From Candidatus Kuenenia stuttgartensis (GTDB lineage Bacteria > Planctomycetota > Planctomycetia > Pirellulales > UBA1268), in assembly GCA_943332855.1 (NCBI GenBank), contig CALQRA010000024.1:1-34433 (forward strand): a stretch of DNA of 34,433 nt, given 5' to 3'. Under the pieces are notes generated by a model. The model was not told where the DNA came from and ran no database searches. It saw only the letters and a list, made by a program, of their open reading frames with translations. The translations under genes were made by a program, and so were the position numbers. Positions 16,818-25,482 of the stretch are shown here, one piece after another (position 1 is the stretch's first letter; every line of letters begins with the position of its first letter).

Positions 16818-17111
16818 GGGAAGGGATCTCCAGAAAATACGGGGAATAAAAAATGGATGAAAATAAAAAAATCGAATCGAGCTGCGAAGCGATCGTCGGT
16901 CGACGCCGGCAGAGCAGACATGCCAACAACGCCACCGTGGCGTGTCAGGATTGAGAAGCCCCCCAGGCCATTCCGGCGCTACAATCTCGCCGAAACTCAC
17001 AGAAATCTAACCCAAAAGGGTGGTCGGCTCAAAGAGCTCATTGGGAACTGTAGGCGTCTCCGCCTGCCGCGGCACCCCTCTGTTGGGTGGAGTGGCGGGG
17101 AGAGGGCCGAC
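16818..17111. other. Intergenic region upstream of the DUF1559 gene
   Basis: The part nearest the DUF1559 start (about 16836-16875) is strikingly A-rich on the plus strand and thus U-rich in the leader, against a GC-rich background; this is the likely promoter/leader region of the DUF1559 gene. At 17052-17065 AGGCG-TCTC-CGCCT can form a five-base-pair hairpin 47 bp beyond the stop of the dehydrogenase/haem gene; it is a weak terminator candidate with no T-run. No gene is seen. Confidence 0.45.
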
Positions 17112-20048
17112 TCACAGCCCTCCCAGATAGGCGAGCAAATCGGCGGCGTCGGCAGCCGAGAGGTCTCGAAGGAGCTGCTCCGGCATGAGCGACTGCGACT
17201 GCTGGACGAACTGCTCTATCTCCTCACGCTGGATCCGCGTGTCGCGTCCCTGGGCGTCACGGATCACGATCTCGCTCTCGGATCGCTCTCCAAGGAGCCC
17301 GGTGTGGACGAGGCCGTCCTTGGTCTCCACATACCAGGTGGCAAACTTCGGATCGACCTTCCGGGAGGGCTCGAGGAGGCTTTCGAGGAGCTCCGCCCGC
17401 GTCAGCCGCTTGCCGATCCCGACCAGATCGGGGCCGACCGCCGGCCGGTCGGCAGCCTGCTCGGCGGCCGTGCGATGGCAGCTCCGGCAGCTCACGGCGG
17501 CCGATTCCCACAGCTTTCTCCCCCGGTCGGCATCCCCCTCGAGCGCGAGCAGTTCGGCGGAGCGAATACTGGTTCCGAGCCGCTCGCGCCGCTGCTCCTC
17601 AGGTGTGAATCGCTCAAAGAGATCGCGAACCTGCGGGTCGCCGTGGGAAGTCCCCCAAGCCACGATCCGTGCCCGGCGGTCGGCCGGGAGCGCCCCGCCG
17701 TCGATCGCCCGGAGGAGACCGAGCGCCTCTGAGGGGCTGGCGCCGGTCGGCAGATGGTCGGTGTCGACCGGGGCGGCCCCGGCCGGGGCGGCCTCGCTCG
17801 GCAGACCTTCAATCCAGTCGCCGATCAGCTTCAGGCCTCGGGTATCGACGACGGTCGAGCCGAAGTGGGGCATCCGCCCGCGGCCGAGCGTCGCCATTCG
17901 GTAATAGAGGACCGACTTCGTCGCAGCGCCGGCCGCCACCACCGCCGCGTCGTCGAGGGCGAAGGTGCCGTGGCTCGGCCGCAGCCCGACGAGCTTCGTG
18001 CGGTCGAGGGCCATGTCGGAGCGGACATCGAAATCGGACGCTCCACCCCCGCCACGCAGATGACACTGGGCGCAGTTCATCTGCAGGTAGCTGCGGGCCC
18101 GGCGGTCGAGATCGGCGCTCGTGTCGTAGGGATCGACCGGCGGCGTCACGCTCTCATCGAGCGGCTTGGAAACGAGCCCGAGCTCGGAAAAGAGCCGCAG
18201 TTGGTTGGTGGCAGCGCCGTCGCTGCCAGCGATCGCCGCGCGGGGATCGGCGGGACGGTTGAGCTGCGCTGGCGTGAATCCGTACAGCGACCCACCGCGG
18301 GTCGTGTGGCACATCAGGCACTCGGTGCGGCTGGCGACGCGATAGCTTTGCCGATGGTGAACGGCCGGATCGTTCGGGTCGGCGATCTCGAGACGGACTG
18401 CCGCCCCTTCCGGGCCGACGAGCTCGGCGTCGGTCTGCTCATCGTTCCACAGATAGCTGTAGGCGCACCAGTCAGCGCCATTGAAATGGAGGAGCTGGGT
18501 CTCGATCCGCCGGGTGGTGCCGGGGGCGGTCTCGATGGCGATCGTCTTGGCGAGGACGCCGTCGGTGGGAAACTTGAACTTCCCGCGGATGAAACCCTGC
18601 TGGGGATTCTGCGCTTCGTAGAGGGAGAGCTCCTCCTTCCCCGGCAGGGCGAGCCAACGCTCGGCACTCGTGCCGTCGGCCCACGCCTCGGCGCTGATCG
18701 AATAGGGAACGACCCCCGCCGCCGGCATCTGGGTGGCGGTGTTGGCAAACAGCCCGGTTTCGCTCAAGCGAGTGGGGAAGCGGAGGTTGGCCTCCACCGG
18801 CGGGCGGCGGACGAGCCGGTGGAGCGAGCCGGAGTCGTAGTCGACCAGGAGCACCTCGCCGTCTGGCCCGAGGCCGAACGTCGAGAGGGCCAGCGGCGTG
18901 TCGGCGAGCTCTTCCTGCCAGGTGATCCGCGTGCCATCGTGCCGCAGCCCCCACACCTTCCCGGTGACATAGTCGCCATAGACATAGGCCCCGGCCAGCT
19001 CGGAAAGCCGAGGGGTGGTCGACACATAGCCTCCGGTGATCGACCGGCTCTCGGTGTGCGGATGGGAGATCACCGGCGGCGTGATCGGATCGGGGCCCCG
19101 GCGCCGATCCCCCACCACCGGCTGCGGCCCCTCCATGATGCTCCAGCCATAGTTGCCGCCGCGCTCGACGAGATAGATCATCTCCCACAATTCCCATCCC
19201 ACGTCAGCGACCCACAGCCTCCCCGCCCCGTCGAACGACATCCGCCACGGATTCCGCAGACCGTAGGCCCAAACCTCCCCCCGCGCCCCCGGGACGTCGA
19301 CGAACGGATTGTCGGCGGGGATCGAGTAGGGGCGGGGCGGCGCGCCTGCGGCAGTCGGCCCGGCGGGATGATCGACATCGATCCGGAGGATGGATGAGAG
19401 GAGATCCTCGACCGACTGCCCCGTACCAAGCGCATCAGGAGGGGTGGCGTCGCCGGAGTCGCCGGCGGAGATGTAGAGCATCCCATCGGGGCCGAACTGG
19501 AGACTGCTGCCGTTGTGCCCCCCCGAAACCCAGTCGATGACCCGCTCTTCGCTGGCCGGATCGATCGTCGGCGGATCGGTGGTCGAGACGGTGAACCGCG
19601 ACACGCGCGTGCCGTCGGCGATCTTCGCCTGGAGGGCGTACACGAGGAAGCACTGCCGATTCTCGGCGAAGCGCGGGTGGAAGGCGAGGCCGAAGAGGTG
19701 ATCGAACCCTGCGATCGACCCCAGATCACAGACGAGGTCGGCGTGGGCCACCTCTTCATACCCATCGCCTCCGGATCGAGGCCGCAGCGGGAACGAATAA
19801 ACCTTCCCCTTCTCTTCGGTGATCACCATCCGATCGCTTCCGGGGATCGACACGAGCTCCGTCGGCTTGTCGAAGCGGAGCGCGGGGAGGACCGGCTCGT
19901 GGCCGTACGGTGGCGGCGGGTTCGGGGCTCCGCTGATCCGCGAGCCGGTCCACGCGGTGCGCGGCTTGGCTTCCGCCGCGGAAACCGGAGCCAAAAGGAG
20001 CGACATCAGCAACAACCAACCGGCCACGGAAAAAAGCAGGGCGCGCAT
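17112..20048 (-). CDS. Exported glucose/sorbosone dehydrogenase-like protein fused to haem-c domains
   Basis: A 978-residue protein with a signal peptide (MRALLFSVAGWLLLMSLLLAP...). Residues about 35-420 form a GSDH (soluble PQQ-type sugar dehydrogenase) beta-propeller with HNGSSLQFGPDGMLYISAGD and GGNYGWSIMEGPQPV. Residues about 425-750 match the HNE_0200-type domain and contain two haem-c sites: CLMCH (577-581) and CAQCH (659-663). A C-terminal planctomycete-type cytochrome domain holds the third, CRSCH (854-858), followed by GPDLVGIGKRLTRAELLESLLEPS. The protein could oxidise a sugar or lactone and pass electrons through its own haems to the respiratory chain. Whether PQQ is bound cannot be told. 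The ATG at 20048 begins the signal peptide; a GTG at 20069 is the alternative. Confidence 0.87.
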   Translation of the reverse strand: MRALLFSVAGWLLLMSLLLAPVSAAEAKPRTAWTGSRISGAPNPPPPYGHEPVLPALRFDKPTELVSIPGSDRMVITEEKGKVYSFPLRPRSGGDGYEEVAHADLVCDLGSIAGFDHLFGLAFHPRFAENRQCFLVYALQAKIADGTRVSRFTVSTTDPPTIDPASEERVIDWVSGGHNGSSLQFGPDGMLYISAGDSGDATPPDALGTGQSVEDLLSSILRIDVDHPAGPTAAGAPPRPYSIPADNPFVDVPGARGEVWAYGLRNPWRMSFDGAGRLWVADVGWELWEMIYLVERGGNYGWSIMEGPQPVVGDRRRGPDPITPPVISHPHTESRSITGGYVSTTPRLSELAGAYVYGDYVTGKVWGLRHDGTRITWQEELADTPLALSTFGLGPDGEVLLVDYDSGSLHRLVRRPPVEANLRFPTRLSETGLFANTATQMPAAGVVPYSISAEAWADGTSAERWLALPGKEELSLYEAQNPQQGFIRGKFKFPTDGVLAKTIAIETAPGTTRRIETQLLHFNGADWCAYSYLWNDEQTDAELVGPEGAAVRLEIADPNDPAVHHRQSYRVASRTECLMCHTTRGGSLYGFTPAQLNRPADPRAAIAGSDGAATNQLRLFSELGLVSKPLDESVTPPVDPYDTSADLDRRARSYLQMNCAQCHLRGGGGASDFDVRSDMALDRTKLVGLRPSHGTFALDDAAVVAAGAATKSVLYYRMATLGRGRMPHFGSTVVDTRGLKLIGDWIEGLPSEAAPAGAAPVDTDHLPTGASPSEALGLLRAIDGGALPADRRARIVAWGTSHGDPQVRDLFERFTPEEQRRERLGTSIRSAELLALEGDADRGRKLWESAAVSCRSCHRTAAEQAADRPAVGPDLVGIGKRLTRAELLESLLEPSRKVDPKFATWYVETKDGLVHTGLLGERSESEIVIRDAQGRDTRIQREEIEQFVQQSQSLMPEQLLRDLSAADAADLLAYLGGL

Positions 20049-20186
20049 GGGATTCCCACGGGATGACACTGGCGACGGGAAGCACGGTCCAGCTGTGCCG
20101 GTTGCGCTGCCGTCTCACCTCCATCATGGGCGGCTGAGGGGCCTCTGGCCAGTCCGTTTCCTCCCGAAAAGGCACAAGGGGGCCGT

Positions 20187-22070
20187 TCAGCCCGCCGGCG
20201 CCTGGAGCGCCACCATCTCCGCGTAGCGGCCGCCCTGGGCGAGGAGGGCATCGTGGCTGCCGACCTCGATGATCCGCCCATCCTCGAGGACGACGATCCG
20301 ATCGGCATGCCGGATCGTGCTCAAGCGGTGGGCGATGATGAAGCTCGTCCGGCCATGAAGCAGCCCGGAGAGCCCTGCCTGAATGGCCAGCTCGCTCTCG
20401 CTGTCGAGATTGCTCGTCGCCTCGTCGAGGATCAGGATCCGGGCGTCGGCGAGGATCGCCCGGGCGATCGCCAGCCGCTGCCGCTGTCCGCCGCTGATCC
20501 GCACGCCGCGCTCGCCGATGAGCGTGCCATAGCCCTCCGGCATGGCGTCGATGAATCCGGCCGCGTGCGCGGCGCGGGCCGCCGCGGCGATCTCGTCGGA
20601 GCTCGCATCGCGGCGGGCATAGGCGATGTTCTCGGCGATCGTGCCATCGAAGAGGAAGACATCCTGCTCGACGACGCCGAGCAGGCGGCGGTAGGACTCG
20701 ACGTCAATGCTCCGCACGTCGCGGCCGTCGAGGCTGACGACGCCGGCGGTCGGATCGTAGAAGCGGGCCACGAGGTTGCAGAGCGTCGTCTTCCCCGATC
20801 CGCTCCGGCCGACTAGGGCGATCGTCTCTCCCGGCCTGACGTCGAGCGTGATCCCGTGGAGAACGTCAACCGTGGCACCGGGATACCGGAACGAAACCCG
20901 GTCGAATGCAATTCTCCCGGCGACCTCCGCGCGGTTGAGCCTGGCGCCGGGCTGGGCCGCGGCCATGTCGAGCGGCTCGGCGAGCAGGTCGAGGACGCGG
21001 TCAAACCCGGCGAGGTTACTCTGGAGTTGTCCGAGGGTGCCCGCGATCACCGCCACCGGCTCGAGCAGCATCGCCATGAAAACAAGGAACATCACCAGAT
21101 CACCGGGGGTCAATCTCCCGGCGAGCACCTCCATCCCGCCGTAGAGGAGGAGCACCGACGACGCACCGGGGAGGAGGAGATCCCAAAACACCTCGAGGAT
21201 CCGCCCCCACCACCAGGAGAGGAACTCGAGCCTGAGCGTGAGGTGATTGGCGCGGGTGTAGCGCGCCGCCTCGCGGCGCTGGCGACCGAAAGCGCGGACG
21301 ACGCGCATCCCGCCGAACACCTCGCCGGTGCGGGCATCGACATCGGCCCGTTGGGCACGGATGTCGCGGTAGAGCGGTCGGAGAATCCGGCTCCAGAGGA
21401 TGCTCGACATCGCCACCGCAGGGATGAGGAGGAGGCTGCAGAGGAGCATCCGCCAGTCGATCCAGGCGAGGATCAGGAGCCCGCCGACGAATTGCACCAG
21501 CGCCCGCCAGGGGTTGAAAAGCATCGTGAAGACGAGCTCGCCGATCCCGCCGGCGTCGTCGCGCAGAAGCGTGCCGGCCCCTCCGGCCCGGAGCTGGTAG
21601 ATGCGATGGAGCGGAAGCCGGGAGGCATGCGCGAAGACGCGCCGGCGCATCCGCTCCTGAACCCGCTTCGACGTCCGCGTCACGAGCCACCGGCCGGCGA
21701 GCGACAACAGGCTCCCGACGAGGATCGTGGACATCACCGCGGCGACAAGGAGGAGGAGCCGCCCCCCTGGCTCGGCCGGCACCGGCACCCAGGCGGGAAG
21801 CCAGGTGGGGAGCGTCTGGCCGAGGAGGACATGGTCGATGGCGAGCTTCGTCGAGGCCGCCGGGGCGAGCTTGAGGAGCGTCGACGCTGTGCCGAGCGAC
21901 ACCCCGAGGATCACGACGGTCCAATCGCCACCGAGGACCCGCGTCAGCTCGAGGAGCAATCGCGGCAGCGACCGCTGCCGCTGGCTCTTGGCCCGGGTGG
22001 CCTGCTCGGCCGGATCGCGGCGACGGCGGCGGTAGTCCTCGTAGCGCCGCCGGCTTCCTTCACCACTCAT
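20187..22070 (-). CDS. ABC exporter, fused membrane and ATPase domains (MsbA/LmrA type)
   Basis: A 627-residue half-transporter that would work as a dimer in the inner membrane. After an Arg-rich cytoplasmic N-terminus (1-33) the membrane domain spans about 50-345. The ATPase domain has Walker A GRSGSGKT (421-428), Q-loop Gln469, signature ISGGQ (525-529), Walker B ILILDE (545-550) and H-loop His581. The transported compound is unknown; the family moves lipids, drugs or peptides outward. The ATG at 22070 overlaps the stop of the upstream serine hydrolase (ATGA), so the two are co-translated. An alternative start at 22169 would lie deep inside the upstream gene. The stop is 138 bp from the start of the next gene on the same strand. 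Confidence 0.94.
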   Translation of the reverse strand: MSGEGSRRRYEDYRRRRRDPAEQATRAKSQRQRSLPRLLLELTRVLGGDWTVVILGVSLGTASTLLKLAPAASTKLAIDHVLLGQTLPTWLPAWVPVPAEPGGRLLLLVAAVMSTILVGSLLSLAGRWLVTRTSKRVQERMRRRVFAHASRLPLHRIYQLRAGGAGTLLRDDAGGIGELVFTMLFNPWRALVQFVGGLLILAWIDWRMLLCSLLLIPAVAMSSILWSRILRPLYRDIRAQRADVDARTGEVFGGMRVVRAFGRQRREAARYTRANHLTLRLEFLSWWWGRILEVFWDLLLPGASSVLLLYGGMEVLAGRLTPGDLVMFLVFMAMLLEPVAVIAGTLGQLQSNLAGFDRVLDLLAEPLDMAAAQPGARLNRAEVAGRIAFDRVSFRYPGATVDVLHGITLDVRPGETIALVGRSGSGKTTLCNLVARFYDPTAGVVSLDGRDVRSIDVESYRRLLGVVEQDVFLFDGTIAENIAYARRDASSDEIAAAARAAHAAGFIDAMPEGYGTLIGERGVRISGGQRQRLAIARAILADARILILDEATSNLDSESELAIQAGLSGLLHGRTSFIIAHRLSTIRHADRIVVLEDGRIIEVGSHDALLAQGGRYAEMVALQAPAG

Positions 22071-23263
22071 CGCTCGTTCGCCGCGCCGAAGCGCTCGAAG
22101 GCCCACTGCCGCACCTCCCCCTCGGCCCGCCTCCATTCCGGCGGGCTGCCGGCATCCTGCACCATCCACACCACGGCCAGCCTCCGCTGCGGATCGATCG
22201 TCATGTTCGTGGCGTGGGCCCCGCCATGGCCAAACGTCCCATCACCGCCCAGACTAAAGCCTAGGCCATAGCTCTCCGGCACGCCGACCGGCGTCTGCCG
22301 CCGCGTCAGCTCCGCCACCGCGGCCTCGGAGAGCACGCGGCCGCCGTCGTCGCCGACCCCGCGATCGAGGAGCATCCGGCAGAAGCGGCCGCAGTCGGCG
22401 GCGGTCGAGAACAGCCCCCCCCCCGGCATCGGATACCGGGCGGCCGAACCGTACGGCTCGGCGAGCTGGCCAATCCCGACCGGCTCGAGCGCCGTCTTGT
22501 CGCCATTGGCCCGGTACGACCGGGCGATCCGGCCGATCCGCGACCCGCTCGGCCAGAACGTCGTGTCGTGCATGCCGAGTGGCCGCAGGAGTCGCTCGTC
22601 GAGGAAGCGCTCGTAGGGCATCCCCGACACGATCTCGATGATCCGTCCGGCCGTATTGATGCCGGCGTTGGAATAGCGGTAGGCCGTGCCGGGCTGAAAC
22701 TCAAGCGGCATCATCGAATAGCTGAGGACGGCAGTCGCCAGGGGCACGCTGTCGAGGGTCGGCCGTTCCACGACCGAGGAGAACGGCAGGCCGCTGGTGT
22801 GGGAGAGGCAATCCCTGATCGTGATCGGACGCGTCGGCCGGACGAGGCCTTTTTTCTCCCCCTGCCCCTCGCCGCTCCGCTCACTGACCACCCACAGGTC
22901 TTGGAACTCCGGGACGTACTTCGCCACCGGGTCATCGAGGGAGATCTTCCCTTCATCAACGAGGATCATGACGGCGGCCGCCGTGATCGGCTTGGTCATC
23001 GAGGCGATCCAGAAGAGCGTGTCGGCCGCCATCGGGCGCCGCTCCTCCCGGTCAGCCATCCCGACCGCTTCTTCCGCGACGACCGCGTCGGGGCCGGTGA
23101 CGAGCACGACCGCCCCAGCCAGGTGGCCGGCATCGACCAGCGGTGTCACCAGGGCCGCGGCCGACTCGCTCTGGGCGAATGCAGCTCCAGGACCGCTCGC
23201 CCCCACGATCGACAGCGCGATCAGGAGGGCTCGGACGATGCGTTTGCCGCGGGACGTTTCCAA
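22067..23263 (-). CDS. Exported serine hydrolase, beta-lactamase/esterase (class C-like) family
   Basis: A 398-residue protein of the penicillin-binding/beta-lactamase-like family that includes esterases and D-aminopeptidases. The catalytic SxxK is SMTK (Ser88, Lys91), the YxN motif is YSN (197-199), and a late HGGAHAT stands where KTG occurs in true beta-lactamases, so this is more likely an esterase or peptidase. A signal peptide ends near residue 30 (AFA). The best start is TTG at 23263: GGAG lies eight bases before it and it gives a clean signal peptide. The open frame extends 44 codons further without coding character. It is co-translated with the ABC exporter (ATGA overlap), suggesting a shared envelope task, but nothing names the substrate. 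Confidence 0.86.
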   Translation of the reverse strand: METSRGKRIVRALLIALSIVGASGPGAAFAQSESAAALVTPLVDAGHLAGAVVLVTGPDAVVAEEAVGMADREERRPMAADTLFWIASMTKPITAAAVMILVDEGKISLDDPVAKYVPEFQDLWVVSERSGEGQGEKKGLVRPTRPITIRDCLSHTSGLPFSSVVERPTLDSVPLATAVLSYSMMPLEFQPGTAYRYSNAGINTAGRIIEIVSGMPYERFLDERLLRPLGMHDTTFWPSGSRIGRIARSYRANGDKTALEPVGIGQLAEPYGSAARYPMPGGGLFSTAADCGRFCRMLLDRGVGDDGGRVLSEAAVAELTRRQTPVGVPESYGLGFSLGGDGTFGHGGAHATNMTIDPQRRLAVVWMVQDAGSPPEWRRAEGEVRQWAFERFGAANER

Positions 23264-23504
23264 GAGATGGGCTCCGGTGAAGAATGGGGCTTTGGAAGCC
23301 GACGGTTGGGCCCTCCAGCGGCAGACTTCACCCGCCGAGGAGGAGATGACGCCCTCGCCAGCCCTGAATATCGGCCGGGAGGATCCGCCAGCCAAGCCCC
23401 TCCCCCGGACGTGCCCGGAATGGACGCGTCCCGCCGGTCTGGATCAGGAGAACCGTGGCAAGCCACGACACGTGCACGGAGTTGGTCCATTGACAGACCA
23501 ACCA
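23264..23504. other. Gene-free stretch before the ATPase remnant, with a hairpin
   Basis: I see no coding sequence I can support here. GTTGGTC (23481-23487) and GACCAAC (23496-23502) form a seven-base-pair hairpin with loop CATTGACA, exactly at the left edge of recognisable ATPase homology; a smaller GTGG-CAAG-CCAC hairpin lies at 23455-23466. The position suggests a deletion or insertion junction, but the hairpins may be incidental. Confidence 0.4.
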
Positions 23505-23869
23505 CCGTCGGCTCCTTGCGGGCCATTGCCCTGAGCACCGCGCGCATGCAGCCCGACGATCTGATGCCATCCGCAATCGTCATCGACGAACCGGAACTGG
23601 GACTGCATCCGGCAGCTGTGGCCACCGTGGCCCAACTCGTGCAGGCTGCTTCGTCGAAGCGGCAGATCATCGTCGCGACACAGTCACCGAAACTCATCGC
23701 CGCATTCGACCCACAGGACATCGCCGTGATGGAGCACAGCGAAGACGAACGCGGCGTCGGTCAATCGGTGATCAAGAGCTTGAGCCGCGATGATCTCGGA
23801 GAATGGATCGATCAGTACGACTTGGGCCAGCTTTACGACATGAACGTCACCGGCGGGGGGCCGCAGTGA
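23505..23869 (+). pseudogene. C-terminal remnant of an AAA (AAA_21, OLD/RecF-like) ATPase
   Basis: About 120 codons of an ABC/SMC-like AAA ATPase survive. GSLRAIALSTARMQP corresponds to the S-x-G-x-L-R signature region. AIVIDEPELGLHP is the Walker B motif with the following D-loop region, IIVATQSPKLIAAFDPQDIAV is the H-loop/switch region with Gln in place of the usual His, and DLGEWIDQYDLGQLYDMNVTGG is the usual C-terminal end. The Walker A half of the protein (roughly 250 residues) is missing and no match is seen upstream, so this is a 5'-truncated gene. No start codon with a ribosome site precedes it. It is followed directly by a DUF4276-like stub, the usual partner of such ATPases. Confidence 0.8.
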
Positions 23870-23980
23870 TGCCCACCGGTTCCTGAAATATCAGCGAAAA
23901 TCGGAGTCGCAGCGATTCGCGCGAAGTGCCCGCATTTCAATCAATGGCTCACGCGCCTCGAAGGGCTGGCAACTGCATGA
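23869..23980 (+). pseudogene. Remnant of a DUF4276-like gene, partner of the ATPase
   Basis: The ATPase stop and a new ATG overlap (TGATG at 23867-23871), but that frame ends after five codons. In another frame, 23888-23980 reads ISAKIGVAAIRAKCPHFNQW, then LTRLEGLATA and a stop, which resembles the C-terminus of DUF4276 proteins. The start and end of the gene thus seem joined by a deletion of most of the roughly 200-residue protein. ATPase-DUF4276 pairs are a recurring accessory cassette. The match is from memory of the family and short. Confidence 0.55.
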
Positions 23981-24093
23981 GGGCGTTCCGACAGGAGCGT
24001 CCGTGTTCGTAGCCTACGGAGCGATGGCAGCACTGTCGTCCAGGATCGATGGTTTTCTTTCACCGCAGCGCCGATGACACTGCCTCGCTGTTC

Positions 24094-25461
24094 TCATGAG
24101 GTCGTCGGGGCCTGCAGACGCTTCTCGTCGGTGTCCTCGCTCCCGACCGCGTCGCGGGTGGATTCCGCCCGGAGGACCTCGGCCAACGGAGGGAGAGGCT
24201 GCGCGGCGGGGGACGGGGGCACGGCGCGGATTCGGATGGAGAACCCCCCGGTGCGATCGATACCCACCTTCCGGCAGACATGGGGATCGGGATGGATCGA
24301 TCCGAGCAGGGCCGCGACGCCAGCCGGTGCCTCGAACTCCACGTCGAGCCTCCAGGGTGGCTGGGGGGACTGCCCGAGCACGGAAGCGAAATCGGCCACG
24401 CCCTGCAGGAGCTCCTTCGTCGCTGCTGGCTCGTCAGCCGTGTGCCCGGCCGGTCCGCCGGGCTCCCACGTGCATCCGACCCGCACCTCGCCGTCGAAAA
24501 CATCCACCTCCGGCTGCCAGGCCCCGCCGCGCTGGTCGGCATGGGCCGCGCGGACGGCCTCGTAGAGGAGGTCGCCGACGTAGGCCTGCGGATCGGCACC
24601 GCGCCGCGTCCACTGGGCCGCCAGGAGGGTGGCGATCCGCTCGCGGCCGCGCGACGCGCCTTCGCTGCCGGTGAGCGAGCCGACGCGCTCCGCGAAGGTG
24701 GCCAGAGGGAGGCCCATGGAAGACGTTGCGATCCCCGATCGACGCGTGCCCCATACGGTTCCGAGGAGGGCCCCGACGGAAATCGCCAGTGGAAGGAGCC
24801 AACCCCAGGCCCACTCCCAGCCCTGCAAGGTGAATATCAAGAGGGGTAAAGTGCCCTGCCCGGCAATCAAGGCGCCCTTGACCGCCCCACCGATCGGGCC
24901 GCCCAGGTCGATGCCAAACAGCCGATCGGCGAGGTTGAGCACGGTCCGGGTGAGAAATGCCCCGGCGAAGGCGCCGCCGATGAACCACCAGGCGAACGTG
25001 GCATCCGAGACTTTGGCCGTGAGGGCGCTTGCCACCCCGGCTGCCATCCCCACGCACGCCCCCCCGACGACGGCGTTCAAGCTGTCGGGCCCGTCGACGA
25101 CGGCGCGGGGCTGCGGCTCGAAGCGAGACTCGAGGAACGTGACCAGGGCCGCGACTGAGTCAGCGTCGGCGGGAATCTCGGCCCGCCCCCGGGGCGTGAT
25201 CACGACAAGAGGGTAGAGCCGGTCCTTCGGGTCGCCGGACGTTCTCCTCGGGAGGACGAATCCCTCGATCTCCGACACTCCACAGGCATAGGAGCGCTCG
25301 TTCCAGGTAAACGGCCAGCGCCGCGGCGCATGGCAGCGCTCGAAGAGGATCCGATCGGCGGCCCGGTCGATGGCGACGCTTGCCAGATCGATGCCGTAAA
25401 AGTTCTGGAAGAGACAGACGATGTCGTTCGGCGCCGGGGCTTGTCGGCGGTAGTGCAACAT
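24094..25461 (-). CDS. Unknown membrane protein with four predicted TM segments
   Basis: I do not recognise this 455-residue protein. The N-terminal part (1-120) is soluble and may be a degenerate domain: NDIVCLFQNFYGIDLASVAI, then RLYPLVVITPRGRAEIPAD. Four hydrophobic, Gly/Ala-rich segments follow (about 128-148, 156-175, 190-211, 218-238), then a soluble C-terminal part (about 255-455) rich in Pro, Glu and Arg, with WRLDVEFEAPAGVAALLGS. The ATG at 25461 is only three bases from the left terminal repeat of an IS256-family relic and its AGAAGGA is directly adjacent to the ATG with no spacing, so the true 5' end may have been displaced. Codon use and GC resemble the rest of the window, so it is probably a real resident gene. 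Confidence 0.7.
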   Translation of the reverse strand: MLHYRRQAPAPNDIVCLFQNFYGIDLASVAIDRAADRILFERCHAPRRWPFTWNERSYACGVSEIEGFVLPRRTSGDPKDRLYPLVVITPRGRAEIPADADSVAALVTFLESRFEPQPRAVVDGPDSLNAVVGGACVGMAAGVASALTAKVSDATFAWWFIGGAFAGAFLTRTVLNLADRLFGIDLGGPIGGAVKGALIAGQGTLPLLIFTLQGWEWAWGWLLPLAISVGALLGTVWGTRRSGIATSSMGLPLATFAERVGSLTGSEGASRGRERIATLLAAQWTRRGADPQAYVGDLLYEAVRAAHADQRGGAWQPEVDVFDGEVRVGCTWEPGGPAGHTADEPAATKELLQGVADFASVLGQSPQPPWRLDVEFEAPAGVAALLGSIHPDPHVCRKVGIDRTGGFSIRIRAVPPSPAAQPLPPLAEVLRAESTRDAVGSEDTDEKRLQAPTTS

Positions 25462-25463
25462 TC

Positions 25464-25479
25464 CTTCTGTAAATCACCG
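25464..25479 (+). repeat. Left terminal inverted repeat of the IS256-family relic
   Basis: CTTCTGTAAATCACCG. On the minus strand it places AGAAGG just upstream of the start codon of the unknown membrane protein. Confidence 0.7.
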
Positions 25480-25482
25480 GTA

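Noticed and set aside
17754..19397. 547-codon plus-strand frame opposite the haem/sugar dehydrogenase
   Set aside because: No recognisable motif; the opposite strand has three CxxCH sites and a propeller.
20856..22271. Plus-strand frame opposite the ABC exporter
   Set aside because: Glu/His/Pro-rich antisense product; the minus strand has all ATPase motifs.
22568..23504. Upstream continuation of the ATPase-remnant frame
   Set aside because: It runs antisense to the serine hydrolase gene and shows no ATPase homology before about 23505; no Walker A is present.
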